Below are positions 44,849 through 52,193 of a stretch of 64,000 nt of DNA, in pieces. Positions within the stretch are counted from its first letter, which is position 1. Every line of letters begins with the position of its first letter. The DNA lies in the NCBI GenBank assembly GCA_024692105.1, contig JAILMZ010000008.1, positions 43,421-107,420 of the forward strand, written 5' to 3'. The notes beneath the pieces were generated by a model. That model was not told where the DNA came from. It made no database searches and was given only the letters and a program-made list of their open reading frames with translations. The stretch comes from Saccharofermentans sp. Its GTDB lineage: Bacteria; Bacillota_A; Clostridia; Saccharofermentanales; Saccharofermentanaceae. A program made the translations under genes and the position numbers.

Positions 44849-46165
44849 GACATCGATGACCGAATCGCGATGCTCGGGAGGCTCCGGTCCTATCTCATAT
44901 GCTTCAAGGGCCATATCCATCGCTTCGTAGAGGCGGTCTTCATCAAGGTTTGCGTGCTCGCCGTGACAGAGCGAACAGAGGACATCTCCTCTTCTCACCT
45001 TATCACCGCGCTTCGCATAGAAGCATATGCCTGCACCGTAATCGATCTCATCAGTCTTGGCAAGTCTTCCGGCGCCCAGGAGCATTGAAGCCTGACCTAT
45101 GAGATCTGCCCTTATTGCCCTTACATAGCCTTCATCGGGACTTGTAACATGCATGGCATCGAAAGGATACTCTCTGTATATGGGCGAGCCTATAGCATCC
45201 AGCCTGCCTCCCTGGGACACGATAAGTTCGGAATACTTAAGGTGAGCCCTGCCGTCTATCAGTCTCTCGACACACTGTTTGCGGAGCTCGTCCTCACTCA
45301 TGCCGTCTGCCTTATCTGCCATCTGAATAAGCCTTACGGCCAGTTCTGTCACGATATCGATAACATCCTGGCTTCCCTTGCCGGTGAGAGTCTCGTAGAC
45401 CTCCTGCATTTCGAGAGTGTTGCCGCAGCATCTTCCGAGAGGCTGGTCCATGTCCGTGATGACTGCACACATGTCCCTGCCCGCACTCTTGCCTATCTTG
45501 ATCATGGCCTCGGCAAGTGCTCTGGCCCTTTCTTCCGTCTTCATGAAAGCTCCGCTGCCGCAGGTAACATCGAGAACGATGGCATGCGCACCGCCGGCGA
45601 GCTTCTTGCTCATGATGCTCGAAGCAATGAGCGGTATGGAATCGACAGTTCCCGTGACATCCCTGAGCGAGTATAAGATCTTGTCCGCAGGGGCCAGATC
45701 GGGAGTCTGTGCGGAGATGGCCATGCCTGTCTCCTTGACGTATTTCTCGAGTTCCGTGTGAGGCAATTCGATATTGAAGCCGTCGATCGAAGCAAACTTA
45801 TCTACGGTACCGCCGGTAAAGCCGAGACCTCTGCCTGAGAGTTTGACCGTCTGAACTCCGAAAGAGCTGATAAGCGGCATCAGGATAGGCGTGATCTTAT
45901 CGCCGACGCCGCCTGTACTGTGCTTGTCCACCGGGATACCGTCAAGATATGACAGGTCATTGGGTTTGCCGGAAGATGCCATCTCGAGAGTAAGTGTTGT
46001 CATCTCTCGCTCATCCATGCCGTTCAGTACAATGGCCATGAGAAGCGCGGAAGTCTGATAATCCGGTATCGAACCGTCGGTAACTCCCTTGACGAAGAAA
46101 GCTATCTGCTCGTCAGAAAGAGACCTGCCGTAACGTTTATCAAGAATGATCTCAAGCATGTTCAT
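44840..46165 (-). CDS. pdp: Pyrimidine-nucleoside phosphorylase
   Basis: Cleaves thymidine and uridine to base and pentose 1-phosphate. The 441-residue protein has KHSTGGVGDK near residue 80, the phosphate/base region RGLGFTGGTVDKF, SLRDVTGTVDSIPLIASSIMSKKLA (shown in part: DVTGTVDSIPLIASSIMSKK) and a C-terminal biotinyl-like domain. The ATG has GAGG ten bases upstream. It stands alone, divergent from the oxidoreductase gene. Distinguishing Pdp from DeoA by motif is not certain, but Gram-positive context favours Pdp. Confidence 0.9.
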   Translation of the reverse strand: MNMLEIILDKRYGRSLSDEQIAFFVKGVTDGSIPDYQTSALLMAIVLNGMDEREMTTLTLEMASSGKPNDLSYLDGIPVDKHSTGGVGDKITPILMPLISSFGVQTVKLSGRGLGFTGGTVDKFASIDGFNIELPHTELEKYVKETGMAISAQTPDLAPADKILYSLRDVTGTVDSIPLIASSIMSKKLAGGAHAIVLDVTCGSGAFMKTEERARALAEAMIKIGKSAGRDMCAVITDMDQPLGRCCGNTLEMQEVYETLTGKGSQDVIDIVTELAVRLIQMADKADGMSEDELRKQCVERLIDGRAHLKYSELIVSQGGRLDAIGSPIYREYPFDAMHVTSPDEGYVRAIRADLIGQASMLLGAGRLAKTDEIDYGAGICFYAKRGDKVRRGDVLCSLCHGEHANLDEDRLYEAMDMALEAYEIGPEPPEHRDSVIDVLS

Positions 46166-46271
46166 GATATCGGTACCTCTTTTTATTAATACTAAAAGAA
46201 TAACATTAAATCTCTGATAGACATCTGTTTTTATGCTAAACTATCTAAATCAATAATGAGCGGAGGATCTG

Positions 46272-47378
46272 ATGTCTCTTTCTGTAATCATCATCGGCTG
46301 CGGAAGGGTCGCGGTAAAGCACCTTAAGTCGATATCCAAACTGCAGGGCCTCGAACTTGCGGGCGTCGTCGATACAAACCCCGATTCGGCAAAGAGGCTC
46401 CTTAATTCCGTAAAGGGATTTGCAGACACTCCCGTATTTTCCGATTACAAGGAAGCCATCGACACCATAAAGCCTGACATCACTGCCGTAACGGTACCGT
46501 CGGGACTTCACTTTCAGATAGCAAAATACGCCATGGAACACGGAAGCAACCTGCTTCTCGAGAAGCCCATGACAATGTCCAATACAGAAGCAAGAGAGAT
46601 CTACGACCTGTCAAGATCCACAGGAAAGAAGATCGCGATGGGACACATCTACAGATACCTCCCTATCGTTAACATCCTGCGACAGGACATCGCGACAGGC
46701 AAGTTCGGCAAGGTCACGCACGGCACAATTAACGTCCGCTGGGGCCACGGCGACGATTACTATGACAGCGCGGCATGGAGAGGCACCTGGCAGAGCGACG
46801 GCGGCGCGCTCATGAACCAGACCATACACGCCATAGATCTTCTCATCTGGCTTATGGGTTCCGAACCCGTTGAGGCACAGGCAATGCTCGCTAAGCGTCT
46901 GAGGAATATCGAAGCAGAAGATCTCGGAATGGCTACGCTGAGGCTCGAGAACGGCGCTCTTGCCGCTATCGAAGGCACTACCGCCACCATCCCTTCCAAG
47001 CACATGGCCGAGTTCACCGTTTTCTGCGAGAAGGGCATGATCACCATGGGATTGGACTCCGATGTTCCCCACATTGCCGTATATTCCGTAAAGCCTAACG
47101 GAAAGACCAAAAAGCTTAACGGTTATTACATCAGGAAACAGTTCAAGGAAGGCGGCATGATCTCCTACAAGTGTGCATTGAATCCCCATATGGGCATCTA
47201 CAAAGATCTCAGGGATTCCATAACGGAAGACAGGCAGCCCATAGCCGATGCTTATGCCGGATTCTCCTCTGTGGATACCATGCTCGGCATATATATGTCG
47301 GCCAAGGAGAACCGTCCGGTGTCCCTCCCTCTTACGGATAGTTTCGCGACTTCTGAGATGAAGGGATTTTTTGATTAA
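46272..47378 (+). CDS. Gfo/Idh/MocA-family NAD(P)-dependent oxidoreductase
   Basis: A 368-residue dehydrogenase: Rossmann fold with IIGCGRVAVKHLKSI, the LLEKPMTMSN motif with the conserved Lys-Pro, and the alpha-beta C-terminal domain with GGALMNQTIHAIDLLIWLMG. The pattern is close to sugar-nucleotide dehydrogenases such as WbpB-type UDP-GlcNAcA dehydrogenases, but the substrate is not fixed by sequence. GGAGG lies six bases before the ATG. No sugar-biosynthesis genes flank it. Confidence 0.85.
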   Translation: MSLSVIIIGCGRVAVKHLKSISKLQGLELAGVVDTNPDSAKRLLNSVKGFADTPVFSDYKEAIDTIKPDITAVTVPSGLHFQIAKYAMEHGSNLLLEKPMTMSNTEAREIYDLSRSTGKKIAMGHIYRYLPIVNILRQDIATGKFGKVTHGTINVRWGHGDDYYDSAAWRGTWQSDGGALMNQTIHAIDLLIWLMGSEPVEAQAMLAKRLRNIEAEDLGMATLRLENGALAAIEGTTATIPSKHMAEFTVFCEKGMITMGLDSDVPHIAVYSVKPNGKTKKLNGYYIRKQFKEGGMISYKCALNPHMGIYKDLRDSITEDRQPIADAYAGFSSVDTMLGIYMSAKENRPVSLPLTDSFATSEMKGFFD

Positions 47379-47386
47379 AAAACCTG

Positions 47387-47415
47387 TTGACACATAAAAG
47401 TACAATGGTTATAAT
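47387..47415 (+). promoter_or_regulatory. Perfect consensus promoter of the tRNA-Lys gene
   Basis: TTGACA (47387-47392), a 17-base spacer and TATAAT (47410-47415) match the sigma-A consensus exactly. It begins eight bases after the stop of the upstream gene and places the start site about ten bases before the tRNA. Confidence 0.9.
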
Positions 47416-47432
47416 CATTTCCGTTGCTTAAC

Positions 47433-47508
47433 GCACCTCTAGCTCAGATGGTAGAGCAACTGACTCTTAATCAGTGGGCCCAGGGTTCGAGTCCCTGGAG
47501 GTGCACCA
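47433..47508 (+). tRNA. tRNA-Lys (anticodon CTT)
   Basis: GCACCTC and GAGGTGC form a perfect acceptor stem; AGCTCAGATGGTAGAGC is the D arm; the anticodon stem ACTGA/TCAGT holds the loop CTCTTAA with anticodon CTT; GGGTTCGAGTCCC is the T arm. The CCA end is encoded. A single-gene unit with its own promoter and terminator. Confidence 0.97.
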
Positions 47509-47513
47509 AGAAT

Positions 47514-47545
47514 AAACCCTTGAGGAATGATCCTCAAGGGTTTTT
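47514..47545 (+). terminator. Intrinsic terminator after tRNA-Lys
   Basis: A perfect stem CCCTTGAGGA / TCCTCAAGGG around ATGA (47517-47540), extendable by A-T pairs, is followed by TTTTTCTTTT. It begins six bases after the tRNA CCA. Confidence 0.93.
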
Positions 47546-47575
47546 CTTTTATCTTAATCTATCACCTGTCGTGTT

Positions 47576-48445
47576 TTACCATTTGCTGTAATTAGAATAA
47601 TCAGACTGAGTATCAACGGGCTGAGCTGCCACAGGCTCTGCTGCCACGGGCTGCTTGGGAAGCGGATAGATCGGTGCGATGAACTTATCACTCTTCGATG
47701 CCTTGATGATGACAACAAACAGCGCGATGTATGTTCCGATAACTACCAGGATCAAAAGTCCGAGGCATGCAAGGAGACCGAAGATAAGTCCTGCTTCATA
47801 CATACCGTCTGCATACTCAAGTTCCTCTGCAAGAGGGACAAAGGAGAATGCAAGTGTATCGTAAAGTCCGTGGATGAGCGAAGGGATCAAGATAGCAAGG
47901 AAGATATTCTTTCTCTTTCCCTTCTTATCACCGTTGTTCATAGCAACTCTTGCACGTGAATAGAAGACACCCATCAGCACGCCGTACATGAAATGACCCG
48001 GAATGCAGCATATTGCTCTCATGATAGCCGTTACAAGCGACTGTGAACCGAGAACATAACCAAGGTTCTCCAAGACAGCGAAAACAAGAGCCGATGTCGT
48101 ACAATAGACGATACCGTCGAACTTACAGTTGAATTCGGGGCTCTTCCATGTGGGAACCCTGGCACCGAGGAACTTAAAGAGCTCCTCAGCAGGTGCGATG
48201 ATCAGGAAGCAAAAGGCTGCAATAAAGAGCAGATTAGAGTCATCTTCACCCGTAATCCCCTGCAGCACGGCTTCACCCACAAGTTCCGCAATAACGGCAG
48301 CAATGATAAACGGAATCTCCATCAGAGCGATCTTGATAAGGATCTTCTTTGATTCCTTTTCCTTCTTGTCCAGCTTCCTGGTCATGACAAAAAGGATGAT
48401 TCCCGGAACGACTGCAATCACAAATAAAATGATCGATAGTGTCAT
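47576..48445 (-). CDS. PrsW-family intramembrane metalloprotease
   Basis: 289 residues, about eight membrane helices. The family motifs are visible: APAEELFKFL, FDGIVYCTTSALVFAVLEN, GHFMYGVLMG and SLIHGLYD, which carry the Glu and His residues of the proposed active site. PrsW in Bacillus cuts anti-sigma factors at site 1; the target here is unknown, as no anti-sigma gene is adjacent. The C-terminal tail is rich in Pro/Ala/Gln. The ATG at 48445 has AAGGAGAGG upstream. Confidence 0.85.
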   Translation of the reverse strand: MTLSIILFVIAVVPGIILFVMTRKLDKKEKESKKILIKIALMEIPFIIAAVIAELVGEAVLQGITGEDDSNLLFIAAFCFLIIAPAEELFKFLGARVPTWKSPEFNCKFDGIVYCTTSALVFAVLENLGYVLGSQSLVTAIMRAICCIPGHFMYGVLMGVFYSRARVAMNNGDKKGKRKNIFLAILIPSLIHGLYDTLAFSFVPLAEELEYADGMYEAGLIFGLLACLGLLILVVIGTYIALFVVIIKASKSDKFIAPIYPLPKQPVAAEPVAAQPVDTQSDYSNYSKW

Positions 48446-48479
48446 AGTTTTTCCTCTCCTTAAACAACTCAATGATGTA

Positions 48480-48508
48480 ATGATAGTATTCTTTTACTAC
48501 TATGTCAA
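48480..48508 (-). promoter_or_regulatory. Promoter of the PrsW-family gene
   Basis: Minus-strand TTGACA (48503-48508) and TATCAT (48480-48485) with 17-base spacing, 35 bases upstream of the start codon. Confidence 0.7.
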
Positions 48509-48595
48509 TACTATATACATCGAAATACACAAAATTTTTGAGAATTCTGTGCATTTATCGGGTTTGGCCGACTTTTCGCATTACTTAAAGAGCGG

Positions 48596-48601
48596 TATAA
48601 T
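48596..48601 (+). promoter_or_regulatory. -10 box of the MraY-like gene
   Basis: TATAAT lies 23 bases before the ATG at 48625. At 16-18 bases upstream only TTTTCG-like sequence is present, so the -35 is weak. Confidence 0.4.
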
Positions 48602-48624
48602 CCTACTGTTTTGAGAGAGGTTGT

Positions 48625-49608
48625 ATGAATAACTGGTTTATATTTGGTGTCTGCGCACTCATAGCATATGTTTTGACTTACCTGTTCATCCTTAAGAGAC
48701 CTGGTGAAGGTTTCCTGCTTGGACATGACCGCGGACGCAAATTTGCCGAAGGCGCAGAAGTAAATATCGGAAAACCTACCGGAACGGGGCTGTATTTCAC
48801 GACTGTCTTTACCCTTGTTTCGATGGCTTGCATCTTCATCGTCTACTTTAATCCCGGAGCCATATTCGGTGTTGGCGTTACATTCCTTGCCATGATCACA
48901 GGCCTTCTCGATGACCGTTCAAAGAAAGCCTGGAACGAATATATCAAAGGTGCTCTTGATTTCGGTCTTTCCCTTCTCGGTGCTGCCGTATGTCTGATAT
49001 TCTGTTTCGGCGGTTATGTCGTGATCAGCCTTAACGGTTTCCCCGTGTTCATGAACCCTGTCCTGTTCTTTGTTCTTGCTGTGGTGCTTTTCGTCGTGTC
49101 CATCAACGCGACAAATGCAACGGACGGCATAGACGGCCTTTCCGGAACCCTTACGATACTTACGATCATCACACTCGCAGTTGCTGCATTCAGGAACGGC
49201 ACGCTCACATTCCACGGAATAATAATAGGCGGCATCATGTTCTGCTGCCTTGTCGCATACTTATTGTTCAATTTCTTCCCGAGCAAGGTACTCATGGGAG
49301 ATGCAGGTTCCAGGGCTATCGGTTTCTTCATCGCCTTCTACGCGATCTATCTGAAGATCCCTTTTGCTTATCTTATCGTCGGCCTCCCCTTCCTTGCTGA
49401 CGGCGGTATCTCCATTCTTAAGATAACCGTAGGAAGACTTACTAAGAAAAAGATAATTCTCTTCAAAAATATAAGAACTCCTCTTCACGAGGAGCTCAAA
49501 AAGAACCGCGGGTTCAGTGTTCCCAAGATCTGGAGGACTCTCACAATAGCGACATTGATAATCGATGTTGTCTATATCGCAGTGGTTGTCATCCTTCACC
49601 TGGTCTGA
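48625..49608 (+). CDS. MraY/WecA-superfamily phosphoglycosyltransferase, orphan
   Basis: A polytopic enzyme (about nine helices, 327 residues) that transfers a phospho-sugar to undecaprenyl phosphate. Signatures: GKPTGTG near residue 49, LLDDRSK (residues 95-100), NATDGIDGLSG and LMGDAGSRAIG. In typical MraY a TPLHHHFE motif follows; here the place (285-291) reads TPLHEEL, so two of the His residues are lost. It is not near other mur genes. It may be this organism's MraY or a WecA/TagO-like enzyme. AGAGAGG precedes the ATG. Confidence 0.78.
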   Translation: MNNWFIFGVCALIAYVLTYLFILKRPGEGFLLGHDRGRKFAEGAEVNIGKPTGTGLYFTTVFTLVSMACIFIVYFNPGAIFGVGVTFLAMITGLLDDRSKKAWNEYIKGALDFGLSLLGAAVCLIFCFGGYVVISLNGFPVFMNPVLFFVLAVVLFVVSINATNATDGIDGLSGTLTILTIITLAVAAFRNGTLTFHGIIIGGIMFCCLVAYLLFNFFPSKVLMGDAGSRAIGFFIAFYAIYLKIPFAYLIVGLPFLADGGISILKITVGRLTKKKIILFKNIRTPLHEELKKNRGFSVPKIWRTLTIATLIIDVVYIAVVVILHLV

Positions 49609-49621
49609 TCAATAACAGATA

Positions 49622-50320
49622 TTAATCTTCAGGATTGCTTCCCTCACCGAGGAATTCGGAGAAATCGTCGAATGTCTCATCATCTGTTGCGATTGATTTC
49701 TCATCAGCCTTAACCTCAGGTTTGACTTCAGGCTTTGCCTCTTCTTTCTTATCAGAAGCATCAGGATTCTCAGAATCTGCTTCAACTGCTGCGGCACGCT
49801 CTTCTTCCTTCTTCTTCTCAGCAAGATACTTCTCCTGCTCTCTGTCGATCCTTGCACGCTCACGTGCTTCTTCGAGGAGCTGCTGCTGGAGTTTTCTTCT
49901 GTCTTCTCTTGCCTTATTCTTGGCATCGATCTCAGCCTGGGCTTTCTCTTCTTCAGCGATCTGCTCTTCCATCTTCTTGCGATCTTCTTCATTCATCTTG
50001 TTCGCATTCTCACGGCGGAGCTTATTGAGATCGGAAGGAGCCTGAACGGCATTCTTCATTATCGAATCCATGCGCTTACGGCTCTCGGCTGCCTGCCTCT
50101 CTTCATCGGCAGCAACCTTCTCGCCCATATTCTGAAGATCAGACAGTTCATCTGCTGATACGGAAGCAACAGCACCCGCAACAGGCTTGCTGATCGCGAA
50201 AGCCTTTATCTCAAAATCTTCGACACCGGAAGCAGAATAATCTGAAGCTGCATCCTTTATGGTCTTCATATCCGGTATATCAACACCCGGAAGTATCTCA
50301 TATTTCTTCTCGTCAGGCAT
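49622..50320 (-). CDS. Charged coiled-coil protein of the kinase-VWA-phosphatase operon
   Basis: 232 residues, very rich in Glu, Lys, Ala and Arg. The N-terminal ~70 residues (KYEILPGVDIPDMKTI) look folded; residues 75-175 form a long predicted coiled coil (RKKMEEQIAEEEKAQAEIDA), and the acidic C-terminus ends in FDDFSEFLGEGSNPED. No membrane segment. The ATG has GGAGG five bases upstream. It begins 12 bases after the PP2C gene, so it is part of the operon; as the last member it may be a scaffold or a phosphorylation target. I know no family name for it. Confidence 0.6.
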   Translation of the reverse strand: MPDEKKYEILPGVDIPDMKTIKDAASDYSASGVEDFEIKAFAISKPVAGAVASVSADELSDLQNMGEKVAADEERQAAESRKRMDSIMKNAVQAPSDLNKLRRENANKMNEEDRKKMEEQIAEEEKAQAEIDAKNKAREDRRKLQQQLLEEARERARIDREQEKYLAEKKKEEERAAAVEADSENPDASDKKEEAKPEVKPEVKADEKSIATDDETFDDFSEFLGEGSNPED

Positions 50321-50331
50321 ATTCCCTCCTC

Positions 50332-51417
50332 TTAACCTGCCTTTGACAGGATAAACAAAACGATTCCCACGACCGCAAGCAGCAATCCGATGCAGAATAC
50401 CGCGACAGACAGCTTGCTGACTTTTGTCTTCCCTTGCTTACTTTCTTCAGGTTCCTTAACTTCAATTGTCTCAGGCTTCTCTTCCTTCACCGGCTCAGAC
50501 GGAGTCGCCACTGCTTCGGCAGGTTCTTCAGCCTTCTTGTTTGTTATTATCTCTTGAGCTTTTACCAGTTCAGGCTTGATCTGCACCGACAGTTCCTTGA
50601 AGCTCTCGTCAGATGTTCCGAACTTTTCTGCGCTGCTCTCCAATGCACCCGCATCAGGAGCACTTGTCCCCTCGAAATACATAATGCCGATACTTGCATC
50701 GTCAGACACATTGCTTCCGCCGACGATGTATTTCTCGACTGTATCCTTAAGCGCAGCCTCTCCGGCTTCCCTGCCTTCGCTGAAAGTCTCAGCGAGCTTC
50801 ACTACAACGGGTTTAACAAGACCCGCTTCTTCATTGTATACACTGTCCTGAACGCCGTCTGTCATGAGAGCTATCGCATGGCAGTCATCGACAGTCGTCT
50901 TCAGGAGTCGCATATAATTATCTGCATGAGCCGCAGTAACAAAGAAAGTCTTGCCTTCCTTGTCATTCTGAGGCATTGTAAAAGGCGAGACACCAGATGA
51001 AGATATCCTTGCGATAAGGCCGTCACCGATATGTCCGATCATGAGCCTTCTGTCCTTGACCGCTGCAAAAAGGAGCGTGCAGGACAGCCTGTCTATTACA
51101 TCAAGATCGCGCTCGTCCATTATCTTCGAGAACTCGACGCGGAGCTTCGCCATGAGGTAGCCGCGCACCGCAGCCTCTCTGTTCTCGGCATACAAAGCAT
51201 CGAAATGATCACACAGGACAGAAGCAATTGTATCTACGGCACACTTGGAACCGAACCTTGCATCGGTATACTGCTTTCCGCCTGCACCGTCAGCAATACA
51301 AACTACAGACACGCCGTTGCGCGTAACCGCACAAGATGCATCCTCACACGGTGTACCACGGCTAACGTGCTTGTTTCCAATAGTTGTAAAGCAGCCAACG
51401 GTTATTCCACTGTACAT
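50332..51417 (-). CDS. PP2C-type phosphatase with a C-terminal membrane anchor
   Basis: 361 residues. The PPM fold has TPCEDASCAV, IADGAGGKQYTDARFGS, GHIGDGLIARI, LMTDGVQDSVY and SDDASIGIMY, that is the metal-binding Asp residues. A charged linker rich in Pro, Glu and Lys (about 290-335) leads to one C-terminal helix (about 338-358, VAVFCIGLLLAVVGIVLFIL), so the enzyme is anchored facing the cytoplasm. The ATG overlaps the VWA gene stop by one base (TAATG). Together with the VWA protein and kinase it makes a TerY-P-like triad. Confidence 0.82.
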   Translation of the reverse strand: MYSGITVGCFTTIGNKHVSRGTPCEDASCAVTRNGVSVVCIADGAGGKQYTDARFGSKCAVDTIASVLCDHFDALYAENREAAVRGYLMAKLRVEFSKIMDERDLDVIDRLSCTLLFAAVKDRRLMIGHIGDGLIARISSSGVSPFTMPQNDKEGKTFFVTAAHADNYMRLLKTTVDDCHAIALMTDGVQDSVYNEEAGLVKPVVVKLAETFSEGREAGEAALKDTVEKYIVGGSNVSDDASIGIMYFEGTSAPDAGALESSAEKFGTSDESFKELSVQIKPELVKAQEIITNKKAEEPAEAVATPSEPVKEEKPETIEVKEPEESKQGKTKVSKLSVAVFCIGLLLAVVGIVLFILSKAG

Positions 51418-52154
51418 TATTCGTCTTCCTCATCAAGGAACTTCATGAAATCATCGACTCCGACAGAATCGCCCTGGGGCTCGGTGTTGATGTTGTAAAG
51501 GATATCGTCGCTCTTTCCGGAAGATACGATGGAAGAAGACGAAGATCCGAGGAATTCAAAGAGTTTTCCGAAATCTGCGGAAGATACCGAGATAGGCTCT
51601 TCTCTCTTAAGCGAGAGTCTCTTGAGGATATCGAGGTCAGCACCTGAACCTACACCGATATTGAAGATAACGAGCTTATCTTCAGCCTCAAGTTCGTTGC
51701 ATGCCTTGATTGCAAGTTCCATATTCTGCATGGCATTAGGACCTTGCGGAGCACCGTCGGTGATTACTACAAGCCAGGGCTGATAGTACTTGATGCCCAT
51801 CTCTTTGTAGCCTTCTTTACGTGTGTTAAGAAGTTCCAATGCCGTAAGTATGCCTTCACCTATAGGTGTGAGAGTCGTTGAAGCCTTGATCTCAGGAACA
51901 CCCTTTTCCTTTGAGATCTTACCGAAAGGCATAGCAATCTCAACCTTAGCTCCGAACGTAACGATAGCTATGTCCGTAGAAGATCTTGTATCGTCATTAG
52001 CCTTGATCGAAGCCATGAAGTTCTGAAGACCCATGTTAAGGAGCTTAATGGGGTTACCCATCATGGAACCCGATGTATCAAGCGCAAAACAGATCGGTAA
52101 TCTCCTCTTCGTGCTGCTTCCGAAATCAGAAGCGTTAAAAATCGAATCTGCCAT
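51417..52154 (-). CDS. VWA-domain protein, TerY-like
   Basis: 245 residues, nearly all a von Willebrand A domain with a complete metal-ion-dependent adhesion site: DTSGSMMG (Asp26, Ser28, Ser30), a Thr in STTLTPIGEG and VITDGAPQGP. No signal peptide, so it acts in the cytosol. The short C-terminal tail is acidic. TerY-type VWA proteins are linked to kinases and PP2C phosphatases in tellurite and stress systems. The ATG has GGGAGG eight bases upstream and the kinase gene ends 39 bases before it. Confidence 0.85.
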   Translation of the reverse strand: MADSIFNASDFGSSTKRRLPICFALDTSGSMMGNPIKLLNMGLQNFMASIKANDDTRSSTDIAIVTFGAKVEIAMPFGKISKEKGVPEIKASTTLTPIGEGILTALELLNTRKEGYKEMGIKYYQPWLVVITDGAPQGPNAMQNMELAIKACNELEAEDKLVIFNIGVGSGADLDILKRLSLKREEPISVSSADFGKLFEFLGSSSSSIVSSGKSDDILYNINTEPQGDSVGVDDFMKFLDEEDE

Positions 52155-52193
52155 TAATAATCCTCCCGGACATAGTATTTATATTGCAGTCTG

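Noticed and set aside
46611..47405. A 264-codon open frame on the minus strand opposite the Gfo/Idh/MocA gene
   Set aside because: Antisense shadow of a clear oxidoreductase with no recognisable motif or Shine-Dalgarno.
49635..50045. A Ser/Phe-rich plus-strand open frame opposite the coiled-coil gene
   Set aside because: The composition is just the complement of Glu/Lys-rich coding; no ribosome-binding site.
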